From positions 1-64,000 of the forward strand of contig JAAEOA010000321.1 in NCBI GenBank assembly GCA_024223715.1: DNA of 64,000 nucleotides. Reading direction: 5' to 3'. The DNA is from a bacterium (GTDB taxonomy: Bacteria > Krumholzibacteriota > Krumholzibacteriia > LZORAL124-64-63). The notes under the pieces are model-generated. The model did not search any database. It saw only the letters and a list, made by a program, of their open reading frames with translations, and was not told the DNA's origin. Below, in pieces: positions 36,720 to 46,585 of the stretch; positions within the stretch are counted from its first letter, which is position 1; each line of letters starts with the position of its first letter. Position numbers and translations under genes: made by a program.

Positions 36720-37667
36720 ATGAGTTTAATTCCGGTTTGTGAAGTTCTGAAAAATTACCTTTGGCGCCATTATTCTGTTTGGGTACTGGTGGCTTTTATT
36801 GCGTTGTTGCCGTTGTCAACCCAGGCTCAATCTCAGAAGGAAGGAGCTGAAATGGCATCTGTTTCCCACCTGCTTTTCATTCATCACAGTTGTGGTGGAG
36901 CACTGCTGGCAGATCCCGGTGAAAAAGAAGGTGGCCAAAAAGGTTCGGGAAATCGCTGCATTTATGGGGTTCATCCCAATGGGGGCGGTTTGCGAACATT
37001 GCTCGAGGGGCAGGGATATCAGGTAAACGAACTGTCCTATGAATCTCGTTTGGGAGAAGATACCGACATTGAGCACTGGCGGATGAAATTTGCCAACCAT
37101 ATGAACGATCTTTTGCGAACGGGCAATCAGGATGATTTTCTTCCCGAGGGGCAAAACAATACCATTGTGGCTTTCAAAAGCTGTTACCCCAATAATGATT
37201 ATGTGGGAATGGGCTCCGAGCCCGGTAATCCTGACTCAGCGGAAAGAACCGTTGCCAATAGTAAAGCGGCGTATAACAGCCTGTTGCCATTGTTTAAAGA
37301 ACAACCCGATGTTCTATTTGTTGCCCTGACGCCACCGCCGCGGGCCAAGCCCAAACCCCAGGGCTTTAAAGCAAAAATCAAAGCTCTCTTTCAATCCGAA
37401 CCCAAAGATGCTGAGTATGCCAGAGTTTTTAATACCTGGATAACCGATGCGGAAAATGGTTGGCTGGCAAACTATCCTCTCAACAATGTGGTGGTTTTCG
37501 ATTTTTATGACATTCTGACCGACGGCGGCAAAAGTGATTGGTCCCGCTACGCCACTCGCAGTGGAGCTGACAGTCATCCCAGCAAAGCCGGGAACGCCTT
37601 GGCAGCTGAAGTCTTTATTCCCTTTTTGGCCGAATCGGTTGAGAAATGGGAAGGTGGCACTCATTGA
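36720..37667 (+). CDS. Probable SGNH-like hydrolase/esterase, exported
   Basis: A 315-residue protein with an N-terminal hydrophobic segment (about residues 17-34, ending STQA-QSQ) that acts as a signal peptide or anchor. VSHLLFIHHSCGGALL near the start of the mature part and ADSHPSKAGNALAAEVFIPFL at the end resemble blocks I and V of SGNH hydrolases (Ser nucleophile in HHS, Asp-x-His pair in DSHP). Such enzymes remove or add acyl groups on sugars. ATG 36720 has AAGG six bases upstream; the frame is open from 36678. It leads the polysaccharide gene set and overlaps or abuts the next glycosyltransferase, so a role in modifying the polymer is plausible. Confidence 0.6.
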   Translation: MSLIPVCEVLKNYLWRHYSVWVLVAFIALLPLSTQAQSQKEGAEMASVSHLLFIHHSCGGALLADPGEKEGGQKGSGNRCIYGVHPNGGGLRTLLEGQGYQVNELSYESRLGEDTDIEHWRMKFANHMNDLLRTGNQDDFLPEGQNNTIVAFKSCYPNNDYVGMGSEPGNPDSAERTVANSKAAYNSLLPLFKEQPDVLFVALTPPPRAKPKPQGFKAKIKALFQSEPKDAEYARVFNTWITDAENGWLANYPLNNVVVFDFYDILTDGGKSDWSRYATRSGADSHPSKAGNALAAEVFIPFLAESVEKWEGGTH

Positions 37668-38806
37668 CCAGACCGATGGACGCTGCTTCCCCAAACGCGG
37701 CGATGATTTCAGTGGGCGAACTTTTTGGCGGCGTGGAGCGGCACCTGTTGGGCATGTGCGAATGGTTCCGTCGTCAAAACAAAGAGCCCTTGTTGATTCT
37801 TTTCCATGATAACGAATTGGCTTCTCAGGCAAGAAAATTGGGTTTTAAGCCTTTGATTCTGTCCAGCCGAAACAGTTTTGATTTGTCCACACCAAGGGAA
37901 TTGGCAGGAGTTCTCAAAAAAAATAAAATCAATCTGGTGCACGCTCACGGCTACCGGGCGGTGGTTAATTCCGCTTTGGCCAGACGGCACCATGACTTTG
38001 CTTTTGTACGAACAGTTCACGGCCTTGTGGAGCCAGTGAAACCTCTTTCGCTGTCTTGGTTCAAATCTAACGCTTATAACTGGTTGGAAAAAACAGCCTC
38101 GACGCGCACGGCTGCCACGGTGTGTTATGTGACCGAAGATCTTCGCCAAAGGAGAATGCAGGATGATGGTGGTCGCATTACCCTGACGGTTCACAATGGC
38201 ATTGATCCGGTTTCAGAAAGTTCGTTTGAACGACCGGATGATCTGGAAAAAGGTGTTTTCAATTTTGCTGCAGTGGGGCGGGTTTCTCCAGTGAAGGGCT
38301 TGGAAACAGCTTTGCTGGCCCTAAAGGAACTGGATCCGGCTTTGAAGGTGGTGCTGAATATTATTGGCACCGGCCCTTCTATTGAGCCACTGCAGGCTCA
38401 GGTGTCGGAATTGCAATTGGGGCAAAGGGTTCGCTTTCTGGGTTTCAAAAAGAATGTTTATGATTATCTGGCTCATGTCGATGCTTTGATTATGCCCTCG
38501 AGGCATGAGGGGCTTCCGTATACTGTTTTGGAAACCATGAGTCTGGGGACACCCATTATTGCTTCCGATGTGGGCGGCATGGGTGAGGTGCTGGAAAATG
38601 GGACCACCGCCCTTCTGGTTGATCCCGGCGATGTTGCAGGTTGGACAGGAGCCATGGAAAATTTGGCAACTGACCCTGCGAAAGCTGAAGCCCTGGCCCT
38701 GAACGGAAAAAAACTGCAAGCCGATAACTACACTCTCGACACCATGGGAGAGTCGTATTGGCGTGTTTATTGTGAAAAACTGGAGCAATTCCTTAATGAT
38801 GACTGA
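37646..38806 (+). CDS. Glycosyltransferase family 4
   Basis: A GT-B glycosyltransferase of up to 386 residues. The N-terminal domain shows ISVGELFGGVERHLLGM and VHAHGYRAVVNSALA; the C-terminal domain shows VGRVSPVKGLETALLAL, LNIIGTGPSIEPL, VRFLGFKKNVYDYLAHVDALIMPSRHEGLPYTVLETMSLGTPIIASDVGG in pieces, including the EGLPYTVLEAM-like donor motif with Glu. It transfers a sugar from a nucleotide-sugar to a growing lipid-linked glycan. Start choice is open: ATG 37646 overlaps the previous gene; ATG 37676 or 37703 would also keep the first beta strand. Confidence 0.92.
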   Translation: MGRWHSLTRPMDAASPNAAMISVGELFGGVERHLLGMCEWFRRQNKEPLLILFHDNELASQARKLGFKPLILSSRNSFDLSTPRELAGVLKKNKINLVHAHGYRAVVNSALARRHHDFAFVRTVHGLVEPVKPLSLSWFKSNAYNWLEKTASTRTAATVCYVTEDLRQRRMQDDGGRITLTVHNGIDPVSESSFERPDDLEKGVFNFAAVGRVSPVKGLETALLALKELDPALKVVLNIIGTGPSIEPLQAQVSELQLGQRVRFLGFKKNVYDYLAHVDALIMPSRHEGLPYTVLETMSLGTPIIASDVGGMGEVLENGTTALLVDPGDVAGWTGAMENLATDPAKAEALALNGKKLQADNYTLDTMGESYWRVYCEKLEQFLNDD

Positions 38807-38814
38807 CAGGAAAC

Positions 38815-40236
38815 ATGCCTGATACCAAGGCTATCGGAGATTTTGCTGCTACCCCCGAAGGGGAGGGCTATTGGCGTGCCATACTGGCTCGAATGCCCCG
38901 GTATCCTTTACGCAATTGGACGGTCTTTCTGGGTTTCCTGGCTTTTGTATTGGCCCGTTATGTTCAGTTGGGTGCCCGTCGGGATATTTTAGCCACCGTG
39001 CGTTTCGAATTCATTTTGGGAATTGTGATCATTCTTTTGGTGGGGCAGCAAATGGCTTCGCGCAAACCGAACATTGGCCGGGCACAACCTTTGTTGTGGT
39101 CCATCAGTTTGCTTTTTTTGGCCATGATTGTGCAATTGCCCATGGCGGCGGATCCGGATATGGCTCAGAAGATTTTTATGGACCGGGTTATTAAGTTCGC
39201 TTTCATGACCTTTTTTATGGTGGTGATGATTGAGTCGCCAAGATATTTGCGGTGGTTTTTGGGTGCGTTTTTGTTTGCGGTTTTTTATATAACCCTGGAG
39301 TCCACGCAGGGTTTGATTTCCGGTGGTCTTGTCTGGCAAAATCAGGGCATCATGCGTCTTCATGGAGCGGTGCCCATTTATGAACACCCCAATAGTCTTG
39401 GGGGTGTGGCCATGGGAGCGTTACCGTTTGCTGCTTTCCTGTTTACCAGGGTAAAAAGCTGGATTTTAAAATTGGGCTTGCTCGCTTTGACCGGGACTTC
39501 AATGATTTGTGTTATTTATTCCGGTTCACGAACAGCCTATGTGGGACTGGTCGCTTTTATAATGTGGTGGTTCTTTCAATCGGAGAATAAAGGCAAATTT
39601 GTGCTCTGGGGCTTGGTTGCCGGAGTGGCTGCTCTTTCGGTCATGCCTGATGAATATATTGAACGGTTCATGAGCATTGGTGGTAAGGAAAAAGAAGGAC
39701 ATTCCAAAGAAATGCGGAAAGAAATTCTAACCGATGCCTGGACTATTTTGATGGAAAACCCCATTGGAGTGGGGGTTGCCTCATTTCCTGCCGTAAGACG
39801 TGCTCGATTCGGGCGCAAGCAGGACACACATAATCTTTATCTTGAGGTCGCAACAAACCTGGGTTGGCAGGGACTTATAGTTTTTATGGCTCTGGTTTCC
39901 ATCATGATGGCCGGGTTTAGAACATCGGCTCAGGCCTTCCGGCTTCAGTTGCGCGCTCTGGCACGCATGGGACGAAACCCGGGACTGCCACCACCCCTGC
40001 GAAAAAAAATCCGGAAACATGCTGAAGATTTACAGTTTTTGGTGGCCACCAGTCAGGCCGCTGCCGGATTCATTCTTATTCGGTTGGTTCTTGGGTTGTT
40101 CGGGATGGATCTGTACGAGGTTTACTGGTGGTTTGGGGCTGGGCTGGCCATGGTCCTCTCAGGACTTGTGATCAGCACCCGTCAAAATTCAAAAAATTTA
40201 CTGGAGATTGCCGACAATTTTGTCAGGCCATCATGA
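38815..40236 (+). CDS. O-antigen polymerase/ligase (Wzy/WaaL-like) membrane protein
   Basis: A 473-residue inner-membrane protein with about 11 hydrophobic helices. The periplasmic loop motif DTHNLYLEVATNLGWQGL and the earlier YEHPNSLGGVAMG match the Wzy_C family, which polymerises or ligates undecaprenyl-linked oligosaccharides. Whether it is a polymerase or a ligase cannot be told from the sequence. ATG 38815 has CAGGAAAC directly upstream. It is eight bases from the preceding glycosyltransferase and twelve from the following methyltransferase, so it is one operon. Confidence 0.85.
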   Translation: MPDTKAIGDFAATPEGEGYWRAILARMPRYPLRNWTVFLGFLAFVLARYVQLGARRDILATVRFEFILGIVIILLVGQQMASRKPNIGRAQPLLWSISLLFLAMIVQLPMAADPDMAQKIFMDRVIKFAFMTFFMVVMIESPRYLRWFLGAFLFAVFYITLESTQGLISGGLVWQNQGIMRLHGAVPIYEHPNSLGGVAMGALPFAAFLFTRVKSWILKLGLLALTGTSMICVIYSGSRTAYVGLVAFIMWWFFQSENKGKFVLWGLVAGVAALSVMPDEYIERFMSIGGKEKEGHSKEMRKEILTDAWTILMENPIGVGVASFPAVRRARFGRKQDTHNLYLEVATNLGWQGLIVFMALVSIMMAGFRTSAQAFRLQLRALARMGRNPGLPPPLRKKIRKHAEDLQFLVATSQAAAGFILIRLVLGLFGMDLYEVYWWFGAGLAMVLSGLVISTRQNSKNLLEIADNFVRPS

Positions 40237-40248
40237 TTTGGAGTAGCC

Positions 40249-40995
40249 ATGAGCACACAACAGTCTGAAAAAGAGTTTTTTGACCACACGTACGATACCA
40301 ACGCACGAAAGTCCGTAGGTCAGGTGTACTCACTGATTGGCAATAGAAATAAGGCCTACGAAGACCTGATTTATTCAAATGTCGAAGGCAAACGGGTTTT
40401 GGAATATGGGTGTGGAGAAGGTTCTCATTCTTTGGAAATTGCCCAAAGAGGGGGCCTGGTTACAGGCATCGATATTTCAGAAGTTGGCATTCGCAAGGCC
40501 AGTGAAGCGGCGGAATCCGCTGGTGTCAGCGGCGCTGATTATCAGGTGATGGATGCCATGAACATGGACTTTCCCGATAATACTTTTGACGTTGTCATTG
40601 GTGAGGGCATTTTACACCATCTTGATCTCGACAAAAGCTACAGCGAAATATCACGGGTATTAAAGCCTGGTGGCAAAGCCATTTTTCAGGAACCTCTGGG
40701 GCATAACCCGGCCATGGCGTTGTTTCGAGCCATGACGCCAAAACTTCGCACCGACGATGAACACCCGTTGTTGCACAAAGACTTGAAACTGGCCGGAAAA
40801 TATTTTGGAAATACGGAATTTAAGTACTTCCATTTGACCTCGTTTGGGGCTCTTCTGTTTCTGAAGTTCCCTTTCTTTTACGGAATGGTCAATTTTTTGG
40901 ACAAAGTTGATGCAGGATTATTTAAAGTGGTTCCACCGTTGGGGCTTTTGTCCTGGTATTGCATCATGGTCATGTCCAAGGGGCAGTCTGACTAG
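40249..40995 (+). CDS. Class I SAM-dependent methyltransferase
   Basis: A 248-residue enzyme. The SAM-binding motif I is VLEYGCGEGSHSLE, followed by GIDIS and the motif IV-like FDVVIGEGILHHLDLD. Its setting between a polymerase-like gene and a secreted lyase-like gene suggests it methylates a sugar or lipid carrier in polysaccharide synthesis. GGAG lies six bases before ATG 40249. Downstream is a 220-base gap in which I saw no gene. Confidence 0.9.
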   Translation: MSTQQSEKEFFDHTYDTNARKSVGQVYSLIGNRNKAYEDLIYSNVEGKRVLEYGCGEGSHSLEIAQRGGLVTGIDISEVGIRKASEAAESAGVSGADYQVMDAMNMDFPDNTFDVVIGEGILHHLDLDKSYSEISRVLKPGGKAIFQEPLGHNPAMALFRAMTPKLRTDDEHPLLHKDLKLAGKYFGNTEFKYFHLTSFGALLFLKFPFFYGMVNFLDKVDAGLFKVVPPLGLLSWYCIMVMSKGQSD

Positions 40996-41218
40996 GAATA
41001 TTGGATCTAAAATGCAAATTGCCCGCATTAATTCAGGTTTTTGGGTGATATTCATCCAGTTGGAGATAGAGTAAGAGGAACTTCCGGGCCAACTTGAAGT
41101 TGCAATGGAAGCCAGATCTTGTGGCAAATAGTCCAAGAGGCACCTAAATTGCTAGACACGGAATGGCCCAGTACGTAGGGCTTGTGCTAATTTTGTGAAT
41201 TGGAAAGGTTTATTTCGC

Positions 41219-42343
41219 ATGCGAAATCACTCAACTGCCACAATGATGGCGTTATTTGGTGCAATAGGGCTGGTTTTGGTACCATCAATGGTCCTTGCCC
41301 AACCGGATATTCAGAATGTGGAAGGCGTTATTGAAAACGGTGCTGTAATTTCCATTTCTGGAAACAGTTTCGGCCAGGCAGGTGAACTGATCAGCTGGGA
41401 TGACTTTGAAACCGGTTCAGACGAACAAGGGCTGGGCAGCCCCATCGTGGGTCCGGATTGGACTCTGCTTCATCCGAGTAGCAATACTCCTCCTGCGGCC
41501 TACAGTGAAATTCGAGCCTTCTCGGGTGATGTCAGTGCCAAGGTTGCCTGGAAGGAACCTGGTTATTCCGGTTACAGCATCAACGCTTTTGGTTGGGCCG
41601 GAAAAGGCCCTTACAACAGTGTTTATTTGAGTTACTGGCGTTACCACGACCCCAGCAACCTGAGTTTCGAAAATGTGAATCACAAACAGGTTTACATGTA
41701 TGGAAATGCCAACAGTAACGGATATTCGGAATTGCAACAGTGGTTAAGTTTCATGATCCCCGCCGGGACCACAAGCTGGCATAGCCAGCTGCAAAACCAG
41801 CCCACAAAAATTCATTATTGGAGTGGTGGCCCCCATTACGATGACAGCACATATATTTGGGGTCGGTGGGAAACCTGGGTCGATTACGAAGATGAACCCG
41901 AGCTGAATGACGGTCATGTCATGGCTTGGTATAATGGCCAGGAAGTTTTGAACAACAGTGGTGAAAATCTCTGTAATCCCGACGGCGGAAATTACGTTCA
42001 CGACATCCGAATAGGACACATGTTCAGTGCTAATTTCAGCCAGTACGACCATGTGCGATCCTTTTTTGATGATGTTTATATTTCCACCAGCAGGGCTCGT
42101 ATTGAGCTGGGCAACAATCCTGTTTTTGAGGACTGTACTTTGCGGGAAATTCAGGTTCCGGGTGAGTGGACAGGCTCCAACATTGATGCTGTTCTGCACT
42201 TCTCACTTTTCCATTCTGGCGAACCGGTGTACCTGTTTATAGTTGATGAAAACAATGTGGCATCTGATGGGTATGCTCTGCAGGTTGGTGAAGGCGAGTC
42301 ACCCGATGGCCCAGGCATTCCCGGCCAGCCAGTGCGTCAATAG
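41219..42343 (+). CDS. Secreted beta-sandwich protein, possible polysaccharide lyase-like
   Basis: A 374-residue exported protein with a signal peptide ending VLA-QPDI near residue 28. Residues about 30-60 look like an IPT/TIG-type strand pair (NGAVISISGNSFGQAG). The main domain is rich in Trp, Tyr and His (NSVYLSYWRYHDP, IHYWSGGPHYDDSTYIWGRWETWVDYEDEPELNDGHVMAWYNGQ in pieces) and recalls the jelly-roll of polysaccharide lyases or sugar-binding proteins that bind glycan chains. No catalytic set is certain. The frame opens at GTG 41195, but ATG 41219 gives the better signal peptide. Its position in the polysaccharide locus fits a role in cutting or binding the polymer outside the cell. Confidence 0.55.
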   Translation: MRNHSTATMMALFGAIGLVLVPSMVLAQPDIQNVEGVIENGAVISISGNSFGQAGELISWDDFETGSDEQGLGSPIVGPDWTLLHPSSNTPPAAYSEIRAFSGDVSAKVAWKEPGYSGYSINAFGWAGKGPYNSVYLSYWRYHDPSNLSFENVNHKQVYMYGNANSNGYSELQQWLSFMIPAGTTSWHSQLQNQPTKIHYWSGGPHYDDSTYIWGRWETWVDYEDEPELNDGHVMAWYNGQEVLNNSGENLCNPDGGNYVHDIRIGHMFSANFSQYDHVRSFFDDVYISTSRARIELGNNPVFEDCTLREIQVPGEWTGSNIDAVLHFSLFHSGEPVYLFIVDENNVASDGYALQVGEGESPDGPGIPGQPVRQ

Positions 42344-42358
42344 GACCTTTGGGGGGAC

Positions 42359-43354
42359 ATGGAATATCAAGGCAAAGCTATTTGGATTACCTGGCATGAA
42401 CACCGGCGCACCCGGAGCCTGATTGAGTGGCTGGAGGTTCCTGCTTTTGTTTATGATGACCATCGCCCGCTTCAGCGTAACACTGTGGGCCCGCTTTGGA
42501 CTTTGTGGGTATTGCTGAAAGAAAAACCCGACGTGGTTTTTTGTCATTTTTCCTTTCTGCTTCAATGGGTCATTATGATTTATAAGTACTTCTTCCGATG
42601 GGGGAAGGTACAGGTAATCAGTGACTGCCACAATAAAGCGTTGAAGAGGGAAATTGACGGGCCCTGGGCCTCAATTTTTAAAGGGTTCAAAAAGAGAATA
42701 TTTCGAGGCGTTGACCTCATCATTGTTACCAATACAACGCTGGTTCCTTTTGCCAAAAAATTCTGTCCAACGGTTTCCATATTGAGGGATCCGTTGACCG
42801 ACTGGCAGGGCATGGATTTGGCTGCCCGGGAAACAACAACCCCTGGAAACTCCGACCATGTTTTTTTTGTTTGCAGCTTTGATAAAGATGAACCGGTGGA
42901 TCTGATTTTTGATTCTGCACACGCCATTACCCAGGAATTGAATCGCAAAGTGATCATCAGTGGGAGAATTCCTGAAGAGCGTGTGCCGGAAGAAATTCGG
43001 AATAACCCGGATGTGGTTTTACCTGGATTTATGCCTGTCAGCGAATACCAGAATACCTTGTTCATGGCCTCGGCTGTGGTGGTTCTCACCGAAGATGATG
43101 ATTGTCTCGTATGCGGTGCATACGAAAGTCTGGGGGCGTCGCGGCCTACTGTTTTATCAGCCACCACAAGCCTTAAAGCCTGTTTTGGTGATTCCGCAGT
43201 TTATACCATTCATAATCCTGACGAAGTGGTGCAACAGGTCAGGGTGGCTATCGATAACAAAGTTGATCCCTTGGATTCAAGGGCTTCTTTTGAAAAATCC
43301 TGGCATGAGGAATGGGAAAAGTTAAAGACCGATTTGGCAGGCCTCAATAACTGA
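42359..43354 (+). CDS. Glycosyltransferase, GT-B type
   Basis: A 331-residue enzyme. IWITWHEHRRTRSLIEWL and LLKEKPDVVFCHFSF form the N-terminal Rossmann half; VFFVCSFDKDEPVDLIFDSA, RKVIISGRIPEERVPEEI and VVLTEDDDCLVCGAYESLGASRPTVLS form the C-terminal half, the last segment being the Glu-containing donor motif. It probably belongs to the GT4-like group used in exopolysaccharide assembly. GGGGGG lies just before ATG 42359. It is convergent with the flippase gene (stop at 43362), eight bases away. Confidence 0.85.
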   Translation: MEYQGKAIWITWHEHRRTRSLIEWLEVPAFVYDDHRPLQRNTVGPLWTLWVLLKEKPDVVFCHFSFLLQWVIMIYKYFFRWGKVQVISDCHNKALKREIDGPWASIFKGFKKRIFRGVDLIIVTNTTLVPFAKKFCPTVSILRDPLTDWQGMDLAARETTTPGNSDHVFFVCSFDKDEPVDLIFDSAHAITQELNRKVIISGRIPEERVPEEIRNNPDVVLPGFMPVSEYQNTLFMASAVVVLTEDDDCLVCGAYESLGASRPTVLSATTSLKACFGDSAVYTIHNPDEVVQQVRVAIDNKVDPLDSRASFEKSWHEEWEKLKTDLAGLNN

Positions 43355-43361
43355 GTTGGTT

Positions 43362-44921
43362 TTATTTTCCATTGATCAGGTTCACTATTCTCTTCCGCGT
43401 CCCATCATGAACCACCGGCGCCATCAATCCAAACAACGCAGCCAGAAAACCATTAACAGCCGCCTCGGCCACAGGACCGCTGCGCTCTGCCAGCAATACC
43501 GGCAGCTTGCCTTCTTTCCAGGCCCCCAACGGTGAATCGGACACAACATTATTGATAGCGGGCAGCCACTGTTTATCAATCATTTCATAAGCGCCGCTTC
43601 CGGAAACATTCCATCGTGAAAGAATAAAAAAGACACCCAGGGCCGTTCCACAAATCAGAATAATTTTTTTCCATTCCATTTTAATTTGGAACTGTTTCTG
43701 TCCAAAATGGAAACCCAGCAGAACCGAAAGAGCTCCAATAATAGCAGCCGACCAAGCCGCCCCAGAAATTCCCCACATGGAAATAAAAATCCAGGCCATC
43801 CCCACTTTTATGGCCGATGTCCAGCCTCTTATTTTGGCCAGGGTTCCGGTGTGTTTGGCATAAAACAATCCAAAGGTTAAGTGAAAATAAACACCATTGA
43901 GAATGAGTGTGATGACCTCTATCTGGGCAATTCTATAGGCGAAATGAAATTCAACAGGAGTGAGAATGACCAGGACCGGTTTGATGATCACAGCCATCAC
44001 CAGACCCACAAAAGTTACCAGAAAAAGGTAATAGGTGAACATCTCACCAATGCGCTGGTTGGCCTCCGGTTCTTTGGCGATTTCAAAGCGGCGGGTATTC
44101 CAACTCTGCATAAAGGGGGTTGTGACAAACTGGGCAATGAGTATGGGGAACTTATATCCCATTTCCAAAATGCCCACACTGGCCAAATCGATTTGAAATT
44201 TCACCAGATATCGTTCTGCCTGTCGGGAGGCAAAGCTGACCAGATTGCCTGGAATAAGAGGCATAATAAAATCGCGGTGTTGGCGGGCAATGTCGGGTAC
44301 AAATTTCCGACCACAATCCCGATAGGCGAAATACATCAGAATGCTATTGGCCAGAATGCTAATGCTCATGGCACTGATGAAGTATCCATCGAGTCCCATA
44401 CCGTTAAAAAGAATGAGCCAGATATTGAGGCCCAGACCCACCAAAAGACGCATTAGGTTGATGGCAGCAAATTTCACCGATTGACTTTGAATGAGCAACC
44501 AGCTACTGGCACCCTGTCCGCCCATATCAAAAGCAAAAGCTATAAGGGCCATGATGAGCAGACGGCTGAAATTGGAGTTGTCGAGCAAAAGGCCGGCAAT
44601 GGGCTTGGCCAGCAGCATCAGCGGTAGAACCATGACCACTGAAACAACAATAATGATGGTCACCCCGGTGCTGATGACCTGTTTTTTGCGCTCTGGATCA
44701 TCCTGGTCGTGATACAAGCGTACGTTGGCTCCACGCACTCCATAAGCAAGCATGCTGACCAGCAGGGCCATTCCCGCGTCGAGCATGCCAATGACTGCAT
44801 AACCGTTGTCCCGTAGAATGTGGGCATAAAAAGGCAGCATGAGAAAGCTGACCATCTTGCCGAGCATGGCAGCGGTGCTATAAATAGATGCATGCTTCAT
44901 TGTGTCTTTGACACTGCTCAT
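43362..44921 (-). CDS. Polysaccharide flippase (Wzx/MviN-like)
   Basis: A 519-residue membrane protein with about 12-14 helices in the MATE/MOP-flippase fold. MSSVKDTMKHASIYSTAAMLGKMVSFLMLPFY is in pieces the typical N-terminus of Wzx proteins. It would flip undecaprenyl-linked repeat units across the inner membrane for a Wzy-type polymerase. ATG 44921 has TAGGA seven bases upstream. It follows the acetyltransferase gene by 12 bases on the minus strand, so the pair is an operon inverted relative to the rest of the locus. Confidence 0.9.
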   Translation of the reverse strand: MSSVKDTMKHASIYSTAAMLGKMVSFLMLPFYAHILRDNGYAVIGMLDAGMALLVSMLAYGVRGANVRLYHDQDDPERKKQVISTGVTIIIVVSVVMVLPLMLLAKPIAGLLLDNSNFSRLLIMALIAFAFDMGGQGASSWLLIQSQSVKFAAINLMRLLVGLGLNIWLILFNGMGLDGYFISAMSISILANSILMYFAYRDCGRKFVPDIARQHRDFIMPLIPGNLVSFASRQAERYLVKFQIDLASVGILEMGYKFPILIAQFVTTPFMQSWNTRRFEIAKEPEANQRIGEMFTYYLFLVTFVGLVMAVIIKPVLVILTPVEFHFAYRIAQIEVITLILNGVYFHLTFGLFYAKHTGTLAKIRGWTSAIKVGMAWIFISMWGISGAAWSAAIIGALSVLLGFHFGQKQFQIKMEWKKIILICGTALGVFFILSRWNVSGSGAYEMIDKQWLPAINNVVSDSPLGAWKEGKLPVLLAERSGPVAEAAVNGFLAALFGLMAPVVHDGTRKRIVNLINGK

Positions 44922-44933
44922 TCACGGTCCTAC

Positions 44934-45497
44934 TCAGGGTTGGATGAATTCGCCGCTGCCTTTGCGGCTGATGACTTTGGCGGGGATTCCGCCCACAACG
45001 TCGTTCTCTTCGGTGCTTTTAATGACCACGGCGTTGGCGCCAACCACGGTTCCGTCAGCCAAATGAATGGGGCCAATGACTTTGGCACCGGGGGCAATAT
45101 AAACCCGGTCTCCGAGAGTGGGCACTCCCCATTGACCATCTTTTTCCGCCAGGCCCAGAGTTACGCCCTGGGAAAGGTTGCAGTCGGTGCCGAGCACAGC
45201 ATCGGAATGCAGAATGATTTGTCCGAAGTGGCCAATGTACAGGCCCGGTCCAATGCGGCAATCCGGGCTGATGGAAATACCGGTGGTCATTTCCACCCAT
45301 TTCCACCAAAAATGATAAGGCAGCATGACCAGCTGACGAATTCCGCCAGGCAAATTCAGATCATTCAGGTGGCGGCCGGCCCGGTAACAGGCACAGGCCC
45401 ATAGACCCTGATTGAACATGAGCAGGCGCAGAGTGCTTGAGTGGTCGCCATATCGACGCAGCCGAGCGATGTCTGTACGGAACGTTTTAGCGAACAA
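44934..45497 (-). CDS. Serine acetyltransferase-like hexapeptide acyltransferase
   Basis: A 187-residue enzyme with a left-handed beta helix made of hexapeptide repeats (ISPDCRIGPGLYIGHFGQIILHSDAVLGTDCNLSQ in pieces, then TLGDRVYIAPGAKVIGPIHLADGTVVGANAVV). The N-terminal helical part (MFAKTFRTDIARLRRY) resembles CysE. In a polysaccharide locus such proteins usually acetylate sugars; true CysE is longer (about 270 residues), so serine acetylation is less likely. The start is TTG 45497, with GGTGGA upstream. It heads the two-gene minus-strand operon with the flippase. Confidence 0.85.
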   Translation of the reverse strand: MFAKTFRTDIARLRRYGDHSSTLRLLMFNQGLWACACYRAGRHLNDLNLPGGIRQLVMLPYHFWWKWVEMTTGISISPDCRIGPGLYIGHFGQIILHSDAVLGTDCNLSQGVTLGLAEKDGQWGVPTLGDRVYIAPGAKVIGPIHLADGTVVGANAVVIKSTEENDVVGGIPAKVISRKGSGEFIQP

Positions 45498-45681
45498 ATG
45501 CTATCCACCCGGTTAAAGAAATGTTTAACTTATACTATTAAATCAGGAAATTGCAGCTTTGCCACTAATTAATCTGATCATTTCCTGTATGTATTATCTT
45601 TCAATGTTTCGGTCCGGCTGCCGAAAAGTGAAATGATATTACTGCTGTAGTCACTTTAGTTTGAGCGGGAGATTCTGGAAA

Positions 45682-46566
45682 ATGAGCGAAAAAGGTCTGG
45701 TTTCAGTGGTGACTGCCACCTACAACATGGCCGGCTATATTGCCGAAACCATGGATTCAATTCTGGGACAGGATTATGCCAACCTGGAGTCCATTGTCAT
45801 TGACGACGGTAGCACTGACAACACTGCAGAAGTTCTGGAACCCTATGTGGCTACCGGTAGAGTTCGTGTGGTGCGCCAGGAAAATGCTGGTCAAACGGTA
45901 GCCAAAAACCGGGGCATTGCCGAAGCCCGGGGTGAGTTTATTGCCTTTTGCGACGCTGACGATACCTGGCGCCAGGACAAATTGACCCAACAGGTGGCCG
46001 CCTTTGGTCTGGATGAAAACATTGGAGTCGTCTTCAGTGATATCGATTGCATGGATGGCAATGGTGACCCCTACGAAATTCCCCCCATGAAACGGGTGGG
46101 TGGCCGTATTACGGGTGCTTTGCTGAAAGATAATTTTATTCCTTTTCCCACCAGCATAGCCCGGGCACATGTTCTGGAAAAGGTAAACGGTTTCGACGAA
46201 AACCTGACCATGAGCATTGACTACGATTTATGGCTGCGCATTTCGGTGAATCACCTGATGCACCACATTCCGGAGCCTTTGGCCAAATACCGTATTTGGG
46301 AAGGGCAGATGAGCAAAAAAATGGGTGAACGTCTGGATAACTTTTTTAAGTTGCTGGATAGGTTTCTGGCCGAAAACCCAGACTGCGTGACCCAGGCGGA
46401 AAAAGATCAGGCCTGGGCCCATGCCTTTGTTACCCGTGGGCAATGGCATGCCGAAGAAGGACGAAAATCTGATGCATGGTCCGACTATAAGGCAGCCATG
46501 GGGCACCGGTTTTTGGATGAACGGCTCTGGCGGCGCATGGGGGCGCTGGTTCTGGGGCGTGACTAG
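45682..46566 (+). CDS. Glycosyltransferase family 2
   Basis: A 294-residue GT-A enzyme. VSVVTATYNMAGYIAETMDSILGQDY, then IDDGSTDNTAEVL and the D-x-D-like CDADDTWRQDKLTQQ are the standard GT2 motifs for nucleotide-sugar and metal binding. The C-terminal part has SIDYDLWLRIS (acceptor-site acid) and a short helical tail. GGGAG lies about ten bases before ATG 45682; an upstream TTG at 45661 is in frame but less likely. It is divergent from the acetyltransferase gene. Confidence 0.93.
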   Translation: MSEKGLVSVVTATYNMAGYIAETMDSILGQDYANLESIVIDDGSTDNTAEVLEPYVATGRVRVVRQENAGQTVAKNRGIAEARGEFIAFCDADDTWRQDKLTQQVAAFGLDENIGVVFSDIDCMDGNGDPYEIPPMKRVGGRITGALLKDNFIPFPTSIARAHVLEKVNGFDENLTMSIDYDLWLRISVNHLMHHIPEPLAKYRIWEGQMSKKMGERLDNFFKLLDRFLAENPDCVTQAEKDQAWAHAFVTRGQWHAEEGRKSDAWSDYKAAMGHRFLDERLWRRMGALVLGRD

Positions 46567-46585
46567 CCCCACTACTCATTCCATC